From: Acinetobacter sp. ANC 5054
GTDB taxonomy: Bacteria > Pseudomonadota > Gammaproteobacteria > Pseudomonadales > Moraxellaceae
Length of the DNA stretch: 64,000 nt
Direction: 5' to 3'
Assembly: GCF_002135295.1 (NCBI RefSeq)
Contig: NZ_NEGG01000011.1
Coordinates: 62,001 to 126,000, forward strand
The position numbers and the translations under genes were made by a program. Shown one piece after another: positions 26,337-35,170 of this stretch. Positions within the stretch are counted from its first letter, which is position 1. Each line of letters opens with the position of its first letter. The notes under the pieces are model-generated. The model saw only the letters and a program-made list of their open reading frames with translations, searched no databases and was not told where the DNA came from.

Positions 26337-26878
26337 AGTAATTTAGCACTAAAAATTAAATAAATAACAATAATTTGCTATTAAAATTTAAATTTTACCC
26401 AAATTTTCAAGCTAAAATATAAGTTATTGATTTTATTAGTCTATTAATGAGCAAAAAAATATTGGGTAAAATCGTCTTTTCCCAATGAGCAAATATAACG
26501 CGTATCTCAAATCTTGGCTTTATAAATACCTTAAAATCATCTTTATTTTCAAGGTCACTAAGTCATAATCAAACTTAGTGTCACTAATTTACTTTCTAAT
26601 CAATCATCGCATTCACAATTAAATTTTTCCTACTGACTTTGGTCATATTCTTGATGCGCAGCCATCGGAATTACATACATCATGCTCAAGACAGAATATT
26701 GTTGCTTATATACACACTTAAAACCCACAACCTACTGTTTTAAATTAATATTTAATAAATTTTAAGGGTTAGACTGTTGATTTATTTAGATGACTTACAA
26801 AAACATTATATAATAGCTTTTTCTTCTGAAGTCAGAATAACCAGTCCCATGGGCTGCCTATTCATTTAGTGAATTTCG
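26337..26878. promoter_or_regulatory. CRISPR leader and non-coding spacer
   Basis: This 542-bp stretch has no credible gene. The ~130 bp next to the array is very AT-rich and should hold the leader and array promoter. An 11-bp inverted pair, ATTTTACCCAA (26392-26402) and TTGGGTAAAAT (26462-26472), lies within it, as does a repeated AATGAGCAAA. The remainder, up to tusD, carries no feature I can name. A TATAAT-like hexamer near 26810 could belong to the tus promoter. Confidence 0.5.
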
Positions 26879-27247
26879 ATGAGTACCTTATTACTAATTA
26901 CCTCCTCACCCGCTTCAATTCATGCTTGGCATGCATTAGGTTTGGCACAAGCACTTAAAGATAAAAATGAAAGCTTTCGGGTTTTTTTCTATCAAGATGG
27001 TGTAAATGTGGCAAATGCCCTGCAATGGGTGCCAGATGATCAACGCAGACTAAGTCAAGAATGGCAAAAACTTGGAATTCGTCTACCTGTTTGCGTGAGT
27101 GCAGCTTTAGCGCGCGGAATTACCGATCAGGAAAATGCACAGCGTCATCAAATTCAACAGCACAACTTAGCAACTCAGTTTGAACTTGTTGGTTTAGGTG
27201 AACTAGCCGATGCCGTACAGACAACTGAACGCTTGATTCAGTTCTAA
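26879..27247 (+). CDS. tusD: Sulfurtransferase complex subunit TusD
   Basis: A 122-residue DsrE-fold protein. The pattern FRVFFYQDGVNVAN and LPVCVSAALARGI places the conserved cysteine of TusD/DsrE near residue 78. The end FELVGLGELADAVQTTERLIQF matches the family C-terminus. TusD accepts sulfur from TusA (supplied by IscS) and passes it to TusE in the TusBCD hexamer for 2-thiouridine synthesis at tRNA position 34. It is the first of four genes in order D, C, B, E. Confidence 0.9.
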   Translation: MSTLLLITSSPASIHAWHALGLAQALKDKNESFRVFFYQDGVNVANALQWVPDDQRRLSQEWQKLGIRLPVCVSAALARGITDQENAQRHQIQQHNLATQFELVGLGELADAVQTTERLIQF

Positions 27248-27291
27248 GTTATTTATTTTCGCTAATTTGCTGTATTGAAAAGGAATACCCT

Positions 27292-27642
27292 GTGAAAACT
27301 GTACTCGTTATATTAACCCATGCAAATCTTGCAAGTTTACAGGTACATGAAAGCTTATCTGCCACAATGGTTTTGGCCACCTTTGGCTGTAAAGTGAAAG
27401 TACTCTTTAAAGATGCTGCATTGAGTTTGTTAAATGCTGATCAGGAATTTGATCAATTTAAGCATGCATTTAAATTGGCATCGAATTTGGTAGATAGTTT
27501 TGAGTTTTATGATTTAAGCCCAATCTTGATTGAACAAAAAAATTCGAAACATCCCTTTGTGGTCAATGCTGAGCAAGAGCTTAAATTTGTTGAATTAAAT
27601 GCAAACTTAATTCAAAGTTTTGACCATGTGCTGTATTGGTAA
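27292..27642 (+). CDS. tusC: Sulfurtransferase complex subunit TusC
   Basis: A 116-residue DsrF/TusC-like protein with the DsrE fold. The early segment LASLQVHESLSATMVLATFG and VKVLFKDAALSLL are as in the family, and the protein ends QSFDHVLYW. TusC is a structural partner in the TusBCD heterohexamer. It follows tusD by 44 bp and precedes tusB by 14 bp, so they form one operon. Confidence 0.82.
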   Translation: MKTVLVILTHANLASLQVHESLSATMVLATFGCKVKVLFKDAALSLLNADQEFDQFKHAFKLASNLVDSFEFYDLSPILIEQKNSKHPFVVNAEQELKFVELNANLIQSFDHVLYW

Positions 27643-27656
27643 TTTAGGAAATATAC

Positions 27657-27944
27657 ATGTCTAACTCAACCCTTTACCTCATACAGTCAAGTTATGCAAA
27701 CACCTTACAATGTATTCACCAATTACGAAATTTAGTCGCTGAAGCTGATGCTATTGTTTTAATGGGTGAAGCAGTTCTCTTCATTGCCGATGAACAAATT
27801 CAGCAATTAGGTACATGCTATGTACTTGAGCAAGATGTGCAAATTTTAGCGAAGAATGCCAACTATAATCACATGCAGGTGATTAGCTATGCTGAATTTG
27901 CCGACCTATGTTTGCAATATAATCGCTGCGTCACTTTAAAATAA
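27657..27944 (+). CDS. tusB: Sulfurtransferase complex subunit TusB
   Basis: A 95-residue DsrH/TusB-like protein. STLYLIQSSYANTLQCI and DAIVLMGEAVLFI are the characteristic first strands; CYVLEQDVQILAKNA and VISYAEFADLCLQY follow. TusB completes the TusBCD complex. The divergence of this subunit is usual; its place between tusC and tusE secures the call. Confidence 0.82.
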   Translation: MSNSTLYLIQSSYANTLQCIHQLRNLVAEADAIVLMGEAVLFIADEQIQQLGTCYVLEQDVQILAKNANYNHMQVISYAEFADLCLQYNRCVTLK

Positions 27945-28047
27945 TACGGTGGCACTGAAACTAAGTTGAGTTTTCGATACATTTTCGGCAGCTTTTCACA
28001 GTTGAAATTATTGATAGATTTTACAGAATCAAAATATTGGAACTACG

Positions 28048-28359
28048 ATGAATCTTGAACTTGACCAAGATGGACATTTGGTGGATTACACCATTTGGAA
28101 TGAAACTGTCGCACAAGAATTAGCGAAAAGTTTGGAACTAGAACTCAGCCCTTGGCACTTTGAAATCTTACAAGCCGTTCGCCAGTTCTACCAACAGTTT
28201 GGTCACTCTCCTGCAACACGCCCATTAATTAAATATTTAATGAAAACAGTAAGCGCTGAGATTAATAATGCTGTACTACAAGAGAAATTTAACACAGGAC
28301 TGGTTGCACGACATTTGAGCCGTCTTGCAGGGATTCCAAAACCTGCAAATTGTCTTTAA
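28048..28359 (+). CDS. tusE: TusE/DsrC-family sulfur relay protein
   Basis: A 103-residue TusE/DsrC family protein. DQDGHLVDYTIWNETVAQEL and HFEILQAVRQFYQQFGHSPA are conserved, and IPKPANCL holds the penultimate C-terminal Cys that carries persulfide. TusE receives sulfur from TusD and delivers it to MnmA for mnm5s2U synthesis. In E. coli tusE is unlinked from tusBCD; here it lies 103 bp downstream. Confidence 0.92.
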   Translation: MNLELDQDGHLVDYTIWNETVAQELAKSLELELSPWHFEILQAVRQFYQQFGHSPATRPLIKYLMKTVSAEINNAVLQEKFNTGLVARHLSRLAGIPKPANCL

Positions 28360-28411
28360 TTCAATATTGATCAAAATAGCTTAGGCTATTTTTACTATAT
28401 TGATAACCCTT

Positions 28412-28891
28412 TCAAGCTTGTTTTACGGGCTGTATTGCATTGAAATAAGCTTGAGTAAATACGGGTTTGACCTGTTTCGCATTAATCGGCTCATGACAGC
28501 ATGAACATACCATCAGTGGAGTAAAGGTCTGACCACATTGTTTATGGACATATTCCACGGGTGAACCTTCACCATTATCCATATATTGGTCTGCCCAATG
28601 GGTCATTGCCAACAGTATTGGGTATAAATCTAAACCTTTGGGTGTAAGTCGATATTCAAAACGCTCCTGACGTTCAACATATGGGACTTTTACTAAAATC
28701 TCCTGCTCGACCAAGCGTTTTAAACGGTCAGAAAGTACATGTCGTGTTACACCAAGGTTTTCTTGAAAATCATCGAAGCGACGAATCCCCATAAAAGCAT
28801 TGCGGATAATGAGCATGGTCCAGCGATCGCCGAGCACTGACAGTGCGCGAGCAATTGAACATGGTTGTTGTCCAATTTCATCCCATTTCAT
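28412..28891 (-). CDS. HxlR-family transcriptional regulator
   Basis: A 159-residue winged-helix regulator. QQPCSIARALSVLGDRWTML holds the conserved Cys of the HxlR family, followed by FDDFQENLGVTRHVLSDRL and the wing YVERQERFEYRLT. The extra C-terminal part has HKQCGQTFTPLMVCSCCHEP, with four cysteines that may bind a metal. ATG at 28891 starts at the family's normal N-terminus, although the frame is open to 28969. Target genes are unknown. Confidence 0.84.
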   Translation of the reverse strand: MKWDEIGQQPCSIARALSVLGDRWTMLIIRNAFMGIRRFDDFQENLGVTRHVLSDRLKRLVEQEILVKVPYVERQERFEYRLTPKGLDLYPILLAMTHWADQYMDNGEGSPVEYVHKQCGQTFTPLMVCSCCHEPINAKQVKPVFTQAYFNAIQPVKQA

Positions 28892-29040
28892 CTCTTTGAT
28901 CCAATTTTCAAATCTAACGTAAACACAAATTAATTCATTCAATGTATTTTTGCAAAAACATTTATACATGGCGGAGTTTTAACGCTCATTAATTCAAAGC
29001 ATTTATGTGTAACCAACTGAGCACTAGCTTTCATTTAAGC

Positions 29041-29940
29041 TTAAAAATGAATCTGATCTTTATTTTCTTCAATTATTTCTAGCCATGCTCGTGTTGCTGG
29101 ACTCATCGCTACAGTAGTATTCCACGCCATATTTAAAGTCCAATTCAGATTTGGATTTTCTAAAATACTAATATTGTATTTTTCAGTTTCAAGTTGCTCA
29201 CAATATATCTTCGGTAAAATAGCAATTCCGACATCTGTATCGACCATTTTCGCAATAAAGTCCCACTGACTACTTTTACACACCACATTTGGTTCAAAGC
29301 CGACAAAATTAGCCGCTTGAATAATGATGTTATTCAACGTAAAGCTATCGGCATAAAGTAAAAAAGATTCTTCTTTCAGCTCAACCAAAGAGACTTTTTT
29401 GCGGTTTCGCCATTGTGACTCTTTTTTTGAAAGTAAACATAATGGTGAGTCCATGACTGGTATGCCGCTCAGTACAGGTTTTAAATGCCCAAGAATAATG
29501 CCGACATCGACTTGTTTTTTTAAAATTGCATTTTCAATTCCTGTTGCACCCACTTCAAAAAAACTGAGTTCAATATTTGGATATTTTTTATGAAACATTG
29601 CAATCAAGCTACTAAATAAAACCGACGCTAAGGGTGGTAACCCGAGTGTGAGTTTGCCCTGCTTCAATGCACGCACTTGTGTCACCGTATCAAGCATTCT
29701 TTGCTGCTCATTTAATATCACCAAAGCATGCTGATAGATTTGTTCACCCATATAGGTGAGCTGTGCTTCGCGTTTGCGACCAGCATCTCCTTTATGAAAT
29801 AACGGTACGCCAATTTCGTCTTCAAGCTGCCGAATCACTTTACTGATAGTTGGTTGTGTGACAAATAAAGCTTCTGCTGCGTGGCTAAAACTTTGCTTTT
29901 GTACAATGGTCACAAAAATCTTCAGGCTTTTAATATCCAC
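29041..29940 (-). CDS. LysR-family regulator, divergent from lrgAB
   Basis: A 299-residue LysR protein. The HTH is QSFSHAAEALFVTQPTISKV near residues 16-35, followed by QLEDEIGVPLFHKG. The effector domain (from about residue 90) has KLTLGLPPLASVLFSSLIA and VDVGIILGHLKP. It is divergent from the CidA/LrgA-LrgB pair, with a LysR-type inverted repeat in the 99-bp spacer. In Gram-positives the cid operon is controlled by the LysR protein CidR; this gene has the same position and probable role. Confidence 0.87.
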   Translation of the reverse strand: MDIKSLKIFVTIVQKQSFSHAAEALFVTQPTISKVIRQLEDEIGVPLFHKGDAGRKREAQLTYMGEQIYQHALVILNEQQRMLDTVTQVRALKQGKLTLGLPPLASVLFSSLIAMFHKKYPNIELSFFEVGATGIENAILKKQVDVGIILGHLKPVLSGIPVMDSPLCLLSKKESQWRNRKKVSLVELKEESFLLYADSFTLNNIIIQAANFVGFEPNVVCKSSQWDFIAKMVDTDVGIAILPKIYCEQLETEKYNISILENPNLNWTLNMAWNTTVAMSPATRAWLEIIEENKDQIHF

Positions 29941-29960
29941 AACTATTATTCCAATTCAGC

Positions 29961-29979
29961 ATAATTAATATTTAATTAT
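29961..29979. promoter_or_regulatory. LysR-type inverted repeat
   Basis: ATAATTAA-tat-TTAATTAT is a perfect 8-bp inverted repeat containing a T-N11-A pattern. It lies between the LysR gene and lrgA. High AT content lowers its weight. Confidence 0.45.
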
Positions 29980-30039
29980 TCATAATTGTAGTATAGCGCT
30001 AAATTTACAATAGACACATCTCCCAATAAGCCTTCATTC

Positions 30040-30492
30040 ATGGACACTCAGTCGACTTCTCCACGTCTTTTAAATTTTGCAAAGACCCTCTCGCAAATTC
30101 TCTTACTAGTCCTAATTTGGTGGTTAGGTTCAAAGATTCAGACTTGGTTTCATTTACCAATTTCAGGTGGTGTAATTGGTTTACTTTTATTACTTGCGGC
30201 ATTATTCAGCGGTTTATTTAAAATGTCTTGGATTAAACAAGGCTCTGATTTAATCCTCGCTGAATTGGTGCTGTTTTTCATTCCTTGTGTCGTGGGTATC
30301 GTTAAATATAAAAATTTATTGCTAAGTTCAGGATGGCAGTTAGTGATTGCTGTGGTCGTAGGCACCATTTGCGTGATGGTATTTACAGCTTTGACCGTCT
30401 ATTTTGGATTTAAATTAGAACGCAAGTTAAGCAATAAAAAAACACCAAGTGCAGAGCATTCAGACATAAATACGGTGGGTAAAACCTTATGA
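30040..30492 (+). CDS. lrgA: CidA/LrgA-family holin-like membrane protein
   Basis: A 150-residue protein with four membrane segments between residues 12 and 125. The family marker LPISGGVIGLLLLLAALFSG and ELVLFFIPCVVGIVKY are present. The charged C-terminal tail is typical. LrgA/CidA proteins resemble holins and affect cell lysis, or transport pyruvate and overflow metabolites. The last 4 bp overlap lrgB. Confidence 0.88.
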   Translation: MDTQSTSPRLLNFAKTLSQILLLVLIWWLGSKIQTWFHLPISGGVIGLLLLLAALFSGLFKMSWIKQGSDLILAELVLFFIPCVVGIVKYKNLLLSSGWQLVIAVVVGTICVMVFTALTVYFGFKLERKLSNKKTPSAEHSDINTVGKTL

Positions 30493-31199
30493 ATGCACTG
30501 AGTTTAAATGAAATCTCGATCTTATTTTTCGTCTTCACATTGGTGGGTTATGTTTTAGCGAAAAAGTTGTATCGTAAGTTTCCTTATATGTTACTTGCTC
30601 CCGCACTGTTTGTTCCCTTTGTAATTATTATATTCATGTCAATCTTTCATATTTCTTATGATACCTATATGCAAGAGAGCCAGTGGATTATTTGGATGCT
30701 TGGCCCTGCAACGGTAGCATTTGCAATTCCAATTTATGAATACCATCAAGTAATTCGTAAACATGCGATGAGTATTAGTTTAGGGATTGTCATTGGTATG
30801 TTGGCGGGCATCGTCAGTGCATTTTATCTTGCAAAACTGTTCAGCTTTGACCAAGAAACGACTTTTAGTTTAATGGCTCGTTCTATTTCAACGCCTTTTG
30901 CCATGGAATTGACTTCACATATAGGTGGGTCCGTTGAATTGGTGATTTTATTTACCATGATTACGGGGATTGCTGGTGTGGCAATAGCAGATTTAGTACT
31001 CGCAGGACTTAAACTTCATTCAAATTTTGCCCAAGGTTCAGCACTGGGTAATGCTGCACATGGTTTTGGTACGAGTAAAGCTTTCATGCGTGACAAAGAG
31101 GAAGGTGTCGCTGCTTGTTTAAGTATGGTTCTTGCAGGGGTATTTATGGTGCTGCTAGGACCGTCTGTTATTCATCTGGTGGTATATTTATTAGGTTAA
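30489..31199 (+). CDS. lrgB: LrgB-family membrane protein
   Basis: A 236-residue protein with about seven membrane segments. MLGPATVAFAIPIYEYH and RSISTPFAMELTSHIGGSVE are the LrgB hallmarks, and GNAAHGFGTSKAF precedes the last helices. It acts with LrgA in the inner membrane; the functional pair is encoded with a 4-bp overlap and follows a LysR regulator. Confidence 0.92.
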   Translation: MNALSLNEISILFFVFTLVGYVLAKKLYRKFPYMLLAPALFVPFVIIIFMSIFHISYDTYMQESQWIIWMLGPATVAFAIPIYEYHQVIRKHAMSISLGIVIGMLAGIVSAFYLAKLFSFDQETTFSLMARSISTPFAMELTSHIGGSVELVILFTMITGIAGVAIADLVLAGLKLHSNFAQGSALGNAAHGFGTSKAFMRDKEEGVAACLSMVLAGVFMVLLGPSVIHLVVYLLG

Positions 31200-31211
31200 A
31201 TGCAAATCATA

Positions 31212-31241
31212 AATAAGCTCAGACAAAATACTGGGCTTATT
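31212..31241 (+). terminator. Hairpin after lrgB, probable terminator
   Basis: AATAAGCTCAG pairs with CTGGGCTTATT over an 8-base loop, with one G-U pair. The downstream T content is weak (ATTCGTTTA). Confidence 0.5.
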
Positions 31242-31347
31242 ATTCGTTTATATACGCTTCCCTAATCTACACTTTAATAATCAATCATTACAGAAACTCG
31301 ATCTGTGTATTTTCATGCAGCTAAACTTGAAGAAATTGAAGTTTTTT

Positions 31348-32094
31348 CTAATTTAATAAATAATGCATTGCAATCACAAACGCCATCAAGCTTGATACTT
31401 CAGAAATTTCAATTGCAGCACCAATGGTGTCACCCGTTACCCCATCAATTCGCTGTATAAACTTATAGCGCAAATAAACCAGAGTCATCAAAAATACCAT
31501 CAAACTGATCGCACCGACCCAGCCAAAATATAAACATCCACATATACAGGATAAAAAAATTAGGATGGCTCCTGTACGGGGTATATATTCGGCAATTGAA
31601 GAACCTAAGCCTTTTTCACGTACATACAATGTCGTTAAAAATAAAAATAATGGCGCTAATCGCCCCAATACAGGAAACATTATTAGCGCAATATAGCTTT
31701 GCTGTTGTAGCAACACATAAATTGCTGACCATTTTAATAGGCAGATAATCACCAAACTGAGCACACCAATCGGACCACAAGCTGGGTCTTTCATTATTTG
31801 AAGTGTACGTTCTTTATCTCCAAATCCACCAACCCAAGCATCAGCAGTATCCGCCAAACCATCAAGATGTAAACCACCAGTTAGCCAAACCCACAATACC
31901 AAGACCATGCTACTGAGCAAAATGAGTGGCAAACTCTGCAACACAAAGGCCATAAGTGCCAGTATGCAACCGATCAACAGCCCCACGACTGGATAGAACA
32001 AAAGCGATTGCCCATTCTGCTGTTTTGATGGCATGGCTTTGAGTTGAATTGGAAATGTAGTCAAAAATTGGAGCGCTATTAAAAATGGTGTCAT
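31348..32094 (-). CDS. cobS: Adenosylcobinamide-GDP ribazoletransferase
   Basis: A 248-residue integral membrane enzyme that joins alpha-ribazole (or its phosphate) to adenosylcobinamide-GDP, the last assembly step of cobalamin. Its start has ALQFLTTFPIQ, and the active-site motif GGLHLDGLADTADAW is near residue 73. MKDPACGPIGVLSL and RIDGVTGDTIGAAIEISEV follow; Asp residues in these segments bind metal. It overlaps cobC by 4 bp and is the last gene of the operon. Confidence 0.95.
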   Translation of the reverse strand: MTPFLIALQFLTTFPIQLKAMPSKQQNGQSLLFYPVVGLLIGCILALMAFVLQSLPLILLSSMVLVLWVWLTGGLHLDGLADTADAWVGGFGDKERTLQIMKDPACGPIGVLSLVIICLLKWSAIYVLLQQQSYIALIMFPVLGRLAPLFLFLTTLYVREKGLGSSIAEYIPRTGAILIFLSCICGCLYFGWVGAISLMVFLMTLVYLRYKFIQRIDGVTGDTIGAAIEISEVSSLMAFVIAMHYLLN

Positions 32095-32714
32095 TTTTTA
32101 GGCTCCATCAAGCTTATGTTCTTTAAACTTTGAATATTAAATGAATTGAGCTGACCTAATTCTGCACTCATCGTCAAAATTTCATCTAAAGATTTATCTA
32201 GTGCCAAGCATTTTAAAAGTTTGACCACGCCACCATGTGAGACCAATAAAACCCTTTGCCACTGCTCTACTTGAGCTTGCTGAATCACATTTTCCAGACC
32301 TAGAACAATACGTTGTTGGAACTGCTGCATGCTCTCTGCATTTGGTGGCGTAAATTGCGTTGGTTGTTCCCAAAATTTAGCCAATAACTCAGGGCTTTGC
32401 TCATAAATATGTTGAGTCGATAGCGCTTCCCAATCACCAAAATGGATTTCTTGAAATTGAGGATTAATCTGTAATGGCAAATTATATTTTTGCGAAAGTT
32501 CAGAGGCAAACTCACGACAACGCTGAAGATCAGAACTCACGATCACATCCCATAAGGGATGCTGACTTACACCATGCATACTAAGCTCGTTGTCTATGGT
32601 CTGCTGCATTTGCTGCCACCCCTTTTGTGTCAAAGCATCATCGGTTGAGCCACGTAAGGTGTGACTCAACGTCGTTTCGCCATGACGCAAAATATCTAAA
32701 CGGAAACTTTCCAT
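32091..32714 (-). CDS. cobC: Alpha-ribazole phosphatase, CobC-type
   Basis: A 207-residue histidine phosphatase with LRHGETTL near residues 9-16 and VSSDLQRCREFA carrying the second arginine. FGDWEALS and LLVSHGGVVKLL (second catalytic His) are intact. It removes phosphate from alpha-ribazole 5'-phosphate, or from the cobalamin phosphate, in the lower-ligand branch. It starts immediately after cobT and overlaps cobS by 4 bp, which fixes the function better than the motif does. Confidence 0.9.
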   Translation of the reverse strand: MESFRLDILRHGETTLSHTLRGSTDDALTQKGWQQMQQTIDNELSMHGVSQHPLWDVIVSSDLQRCREFASELSQKYNLPLQINPQFQEIHFGDWEALSTQHIYEQSPELLAKFWEQPTQFTPPNAESMQQFQQRIVLGLENVIQQAQVEQWQRVLLVSHGGVVKLLKCLALDKSLDEILTMSAELGQLNSFNIQSLKNISLMEPKK

Positions 32715-33767
32715 TTAAACTTTTTCACCAATGACAGCGGCTTGAGCAAAAGTTGCCATATTGTTATGTAAGTTACAAGCTAAACGGATCAATCCCAGTG
32801 AAGCACCTGCTCCACTGCCTTCCCCCAAGCGCAGGTTTAATTTGAGTAAAGGATTGGCGTTTAATTCAGCCAATAAACGGACATGGCCATATTCTGCAGA
32901 CTGATGCCCAAACAGCATCCATTCACGTACTTCTGGGTTTAAATGCACAGCAAGCAATGCAGAAACGGTACTAATAAAGCCATCTACAATCATGGCTAAA
33001 CCTAACTGTGCACAGCGTATATAAGCGCCCGTCATTGCAGCAATTTCTAGTCCCCCCACAGCACACAAGGCTTTAAATACATCATTTCCAACATAATCTT
33101 GATGCAAAGCTAAAGCTTGATCGATTACATGTTTTTTATGTGCCAATTGCTCTGCTCGAATGCCTGTACCGACTCCAGTTAACTTTTCAGCAGGCTCATT
33201 CAGTAAAAAGCACGCTACTGTAGACGCAGCACAGGTATTCCCGATACCCATCTCCCCAGCCACATAAATTGAAGCACCTGCTGCTATCGCATCTTCAACA
33301 CTTTTGCGCCCCAAGTTCATAGCTTCTACGCATTGTGCTTCGGTCATTGCCACTGTTTTAGCGAAGTTGGCTGTACCAGCTGCAATGCAGTAACGCTCTA
33401 CACCTGCATAGTTATAAGCTTCGCCTACAGAACCACAATCAATCACTTGCAATTTAGCTTGGTATTCTTTGGCAATTACGCTGATACACGCACCGCCTGT
33501 AGCAAAATTTTGCAGCATTTGACGGGTAACTGCTTGCGGGTAAGCGGAAATATTTTCTTCCATCACCCCATGATCGCCTGCAAAAATCGTGATCCACGGA
33601 AAATCAACATTGGGTTTGGCCGTATTTTGCAAAGCTGCCAATAGGACTGCGGTACTTTCTAATTCAGACAGCGAACCTGTTGGCTTGGTTAATTGGAGTT
33701 GATGGGCTTCGGCAGTTTGTTTTGCTTCATTACTCGGTTGTTTACATGCATCAAGCCACCAGCTCAT
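32715..33767 (-). CDS. cobT: Nicotinate-nucleotide-dimethylbenzimidazole phosphoribosyltransferase
   Basis: A 350-residue CobT. It transfers ribose phosphate from nicotinate mononucleotide to dimethylbenzimidazole, giving alpha-ribazole phosphate. FAGDHGVMEENISAYPQ, GEMGIGNTCAAST and LRLGEGSGAGASLGL are the three family signatures; the Glu in the last is catalytic. ATG at 33767 is chosen because AAGGAG stands nine bases before it; the frame continues upstream only as cobU overlap. The start overlaps the cobU stop by 4 bp. Confidence 0.95.
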   Translation of the reverse strand: MSWWLDACKQPSNEAKQTAEAHQLQLTKPTGSLSELESTAVLLAALQNTAKPNVDFPWITIFAGDHGVMEENISAYPQAVTRQMLQNFATGGACISVIAKEYQAKLQVIDCGSVGEAYNYAGVERYCIAAGTANFAKTVAMTEAQCVEAMNLGRKSVEDAIAAGASIYVAGEMGIGNTCAASTVACFLLNEPAEKLTGVGTGIRAEQLAHKKHVIDQALALHQDYVGNDVFKALCAVGGLEIAAMTGAYIRCAQLGLAMIVDGFISTVSALLAVHLNPEVREWMLFGHQSAEYGHVRLLAELNANPLLKLNLRLGEGSGAGASLGLIRLACNLHNNMATFAQAAVIGEKV

Positions 33768-34285
33768 TGCTTTACTCCTTTTAACACCATTGGAAAACCT
33801 GCCACACAAAACACCACTTGGTCAGCCAACTGCCCCAACTGTTGGTGTAAGCGTCCAGATTCATCGACAAATTTACGACTCAGTTGCCCCATAGGGACTA
33901 CACCGAGTCCAGTTTCATTACTGACTAAAATGATTTCAGACTTTAATTTCGGCAAAATACCTAATAACTTTTGGCATTGCTGTACCTGAAATTCAGCATC
34001 TTCATTTAACAGCAAATTGCTCATCCACAAGGTCAGGCAATCGACCAAAATGACTTGATTGATTTGGTCGATCTTTAGTAAACGATCTGCCAAATACTCA
34101 GGTTCTTCCACCAGCCCCCAATGTTCAGGGCGGTCAGCTTGGTGATGTTTAATGCGTTCCTGCATTTCATCATCATAGGCTTGAGCCGTTGCTACATACA
34201 CGACAGGACGTCCGCTATCTTTAGCATTCTGTTCGGCTAAACGACTTTTACCAGACCGAGCTCCACCCAATATCAATTGAATCAT
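33764..34285 (-). CDS. cobU: Bifunctional adenosylcobinamide kinase/guanylyltransferase
   Basis: A 173-residue enzyme that phosphorylates adenosylcobinamide and then attaches GMP. The P-loop GGARSGKS is at residues 6-13. YVATAQAYDDEMQERIKHHQ has the guanylylated His in the family position, followed by VDCLTLWMSNLL and SNETGLGVVPMGQ. It overlaps the upstream 2H phosphoesterase gene and the downstream cobT by 4 bp each. Confidence 0.95.
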   Translation of the reverse strand: MIQLILGGARSGKSRLAEQNAKDSGRPVVYVATAQAYDDEMQERIKHHQADRPEHWGLVEEPEYLADRLLKIDQINQVILVDCLTLWMSNLLLNEDAEFQVQQCQKLLGILPKLKSEIILVSNETGLGVVPMGQLSRKFVDESGRLHQQLGQLADQVVFCVAGFPMVLKGVKQ

Positions 34286-34956
34286 GTTGTCGCCATTCCT
34301 GATTTTTGCTGTAACTGATGGTGATAATAAGCACTTAATGGACCTTGTAAGATTTGCGCTTGATACGTCCCAAAAGTGATGTGTTGAGTTTCGATATTAA
34401 ATGTCTGTTGCTGTATTTCTTTAATTCGTGCAAACACATCATCACTATTTATCGCATTTTTATACAGCCCAATCGTAATATGTGGACAATATTCCAATGC
34501 CGCAATTTCTTCATGATGTAGGTTTAATGCGTTCCGAATTTGTTTTAATTTTTGCTCTGGATCTTGTACTTCAATAAATAGCGCACTTTGAAAACTATTG
34601 ATTTTACCTGTACACAACCGAAGATTGCCGTGTGAGCATTGCTTTAATTGTTGTTGATGCTGTTTTAATTGTTCGATGCCGTAATCATCATCTAATTTGA
34701 GCCCTTGTCGTTTAGCCATACCTTGTGCATTAACCGATTCAAAAAATCCACATATAAATAAGGTGATATGAAATTGGCGTGTATTCGGCGTATATAAAAT
34801 ATCTGAAAAATGTTCTCGGAGTGCAGTTAAGTAGGCTAAAAGCTCTGGCTCTAGAATTTCCAAATACCACAAAGCATAGTGCTGACGACCTTGATGCCAG
34901 TCAGGATAATCCTGATCAAGTGTCGGGACGACAGTGGTAGATGGTTTTAAGAACAC
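34282..34956 (-). CDS. 2H phosphoesterase / 2'-5' RNA-ligase-like protein heading the cob operon
   Basis: A 224-residue protein of the 2H superfamily. The two signature tetrapeptides are in FHITLF (near residue 63) and PHITIG (near residue 154), the expected active-site pair for a 2H phosphodiesterase or RNA ligase. The start is GTG at 34956; no ATG occurs early in the frame and no Shine-Dalgarno is clear. The gene overlaps cobU by 4 bp and thus heads the cobUTCS operon. No 2H enzyme is part of the known cobalamin route, so a linked activity on a nucleotide intermediate is a reasonable guess only. The upstream region shows no clear cobalamin riboswitch. Confidence 0.78.
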   Translation of the reverse strand: MFLKPSTTVVPTLDQDYPDWHQGRQHYALWYLEILEPELLAYLTALREHFSDILYTPNTRQFHITLFICGFFESVNAQGMAKRQGLKLDDDYGIEQLKQHQQQLKQCSHGNLRLCTGKINSFQSALFIEVQDPEQKLKQIRNALNLHHEEIAALEYCPHITIGLYKNAINSDDVFARIKEIQQQTFNIETQHITFGTYQAQILQGPLSAYYHHQLQQKSGMATT

Positions 34957-35170
34957 GGATAAATCGCTTCAAATTCAATAAGCTTTATTAAAACATGAAA
35001 TGATTCGGTGGACAGTGGATTTTGATTTAGGATTATTCAGTTAAACACTGAATTTCATTCATCTTAAATTTTTTATGATCAAAAATAAAAATATGCCAAA
35101 CCTAAATTCAGCATACTTTTTTTTAAATACATTTTGAGCGATATAACGATTTCAAGCTGAAGTTAGAAAT

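Noticed and set aside
25489..26341. Open frames of 63-142 codons on both strands across the CRISPR array
   Set aside because: The 60-bp repeat-spacer period is a multiple of three, so frames stay open by arithmetic; the predicted peptides simply repeat FLSCLHGSE or VHCRVGSLE.
34957..35170. Cobalamin riboswitch before the cob operon
   Set aside because: I could not find a B12-box-like sequence or the expected extended fold in this 214-bp AT-rich spacer; salvage operons often lack one.
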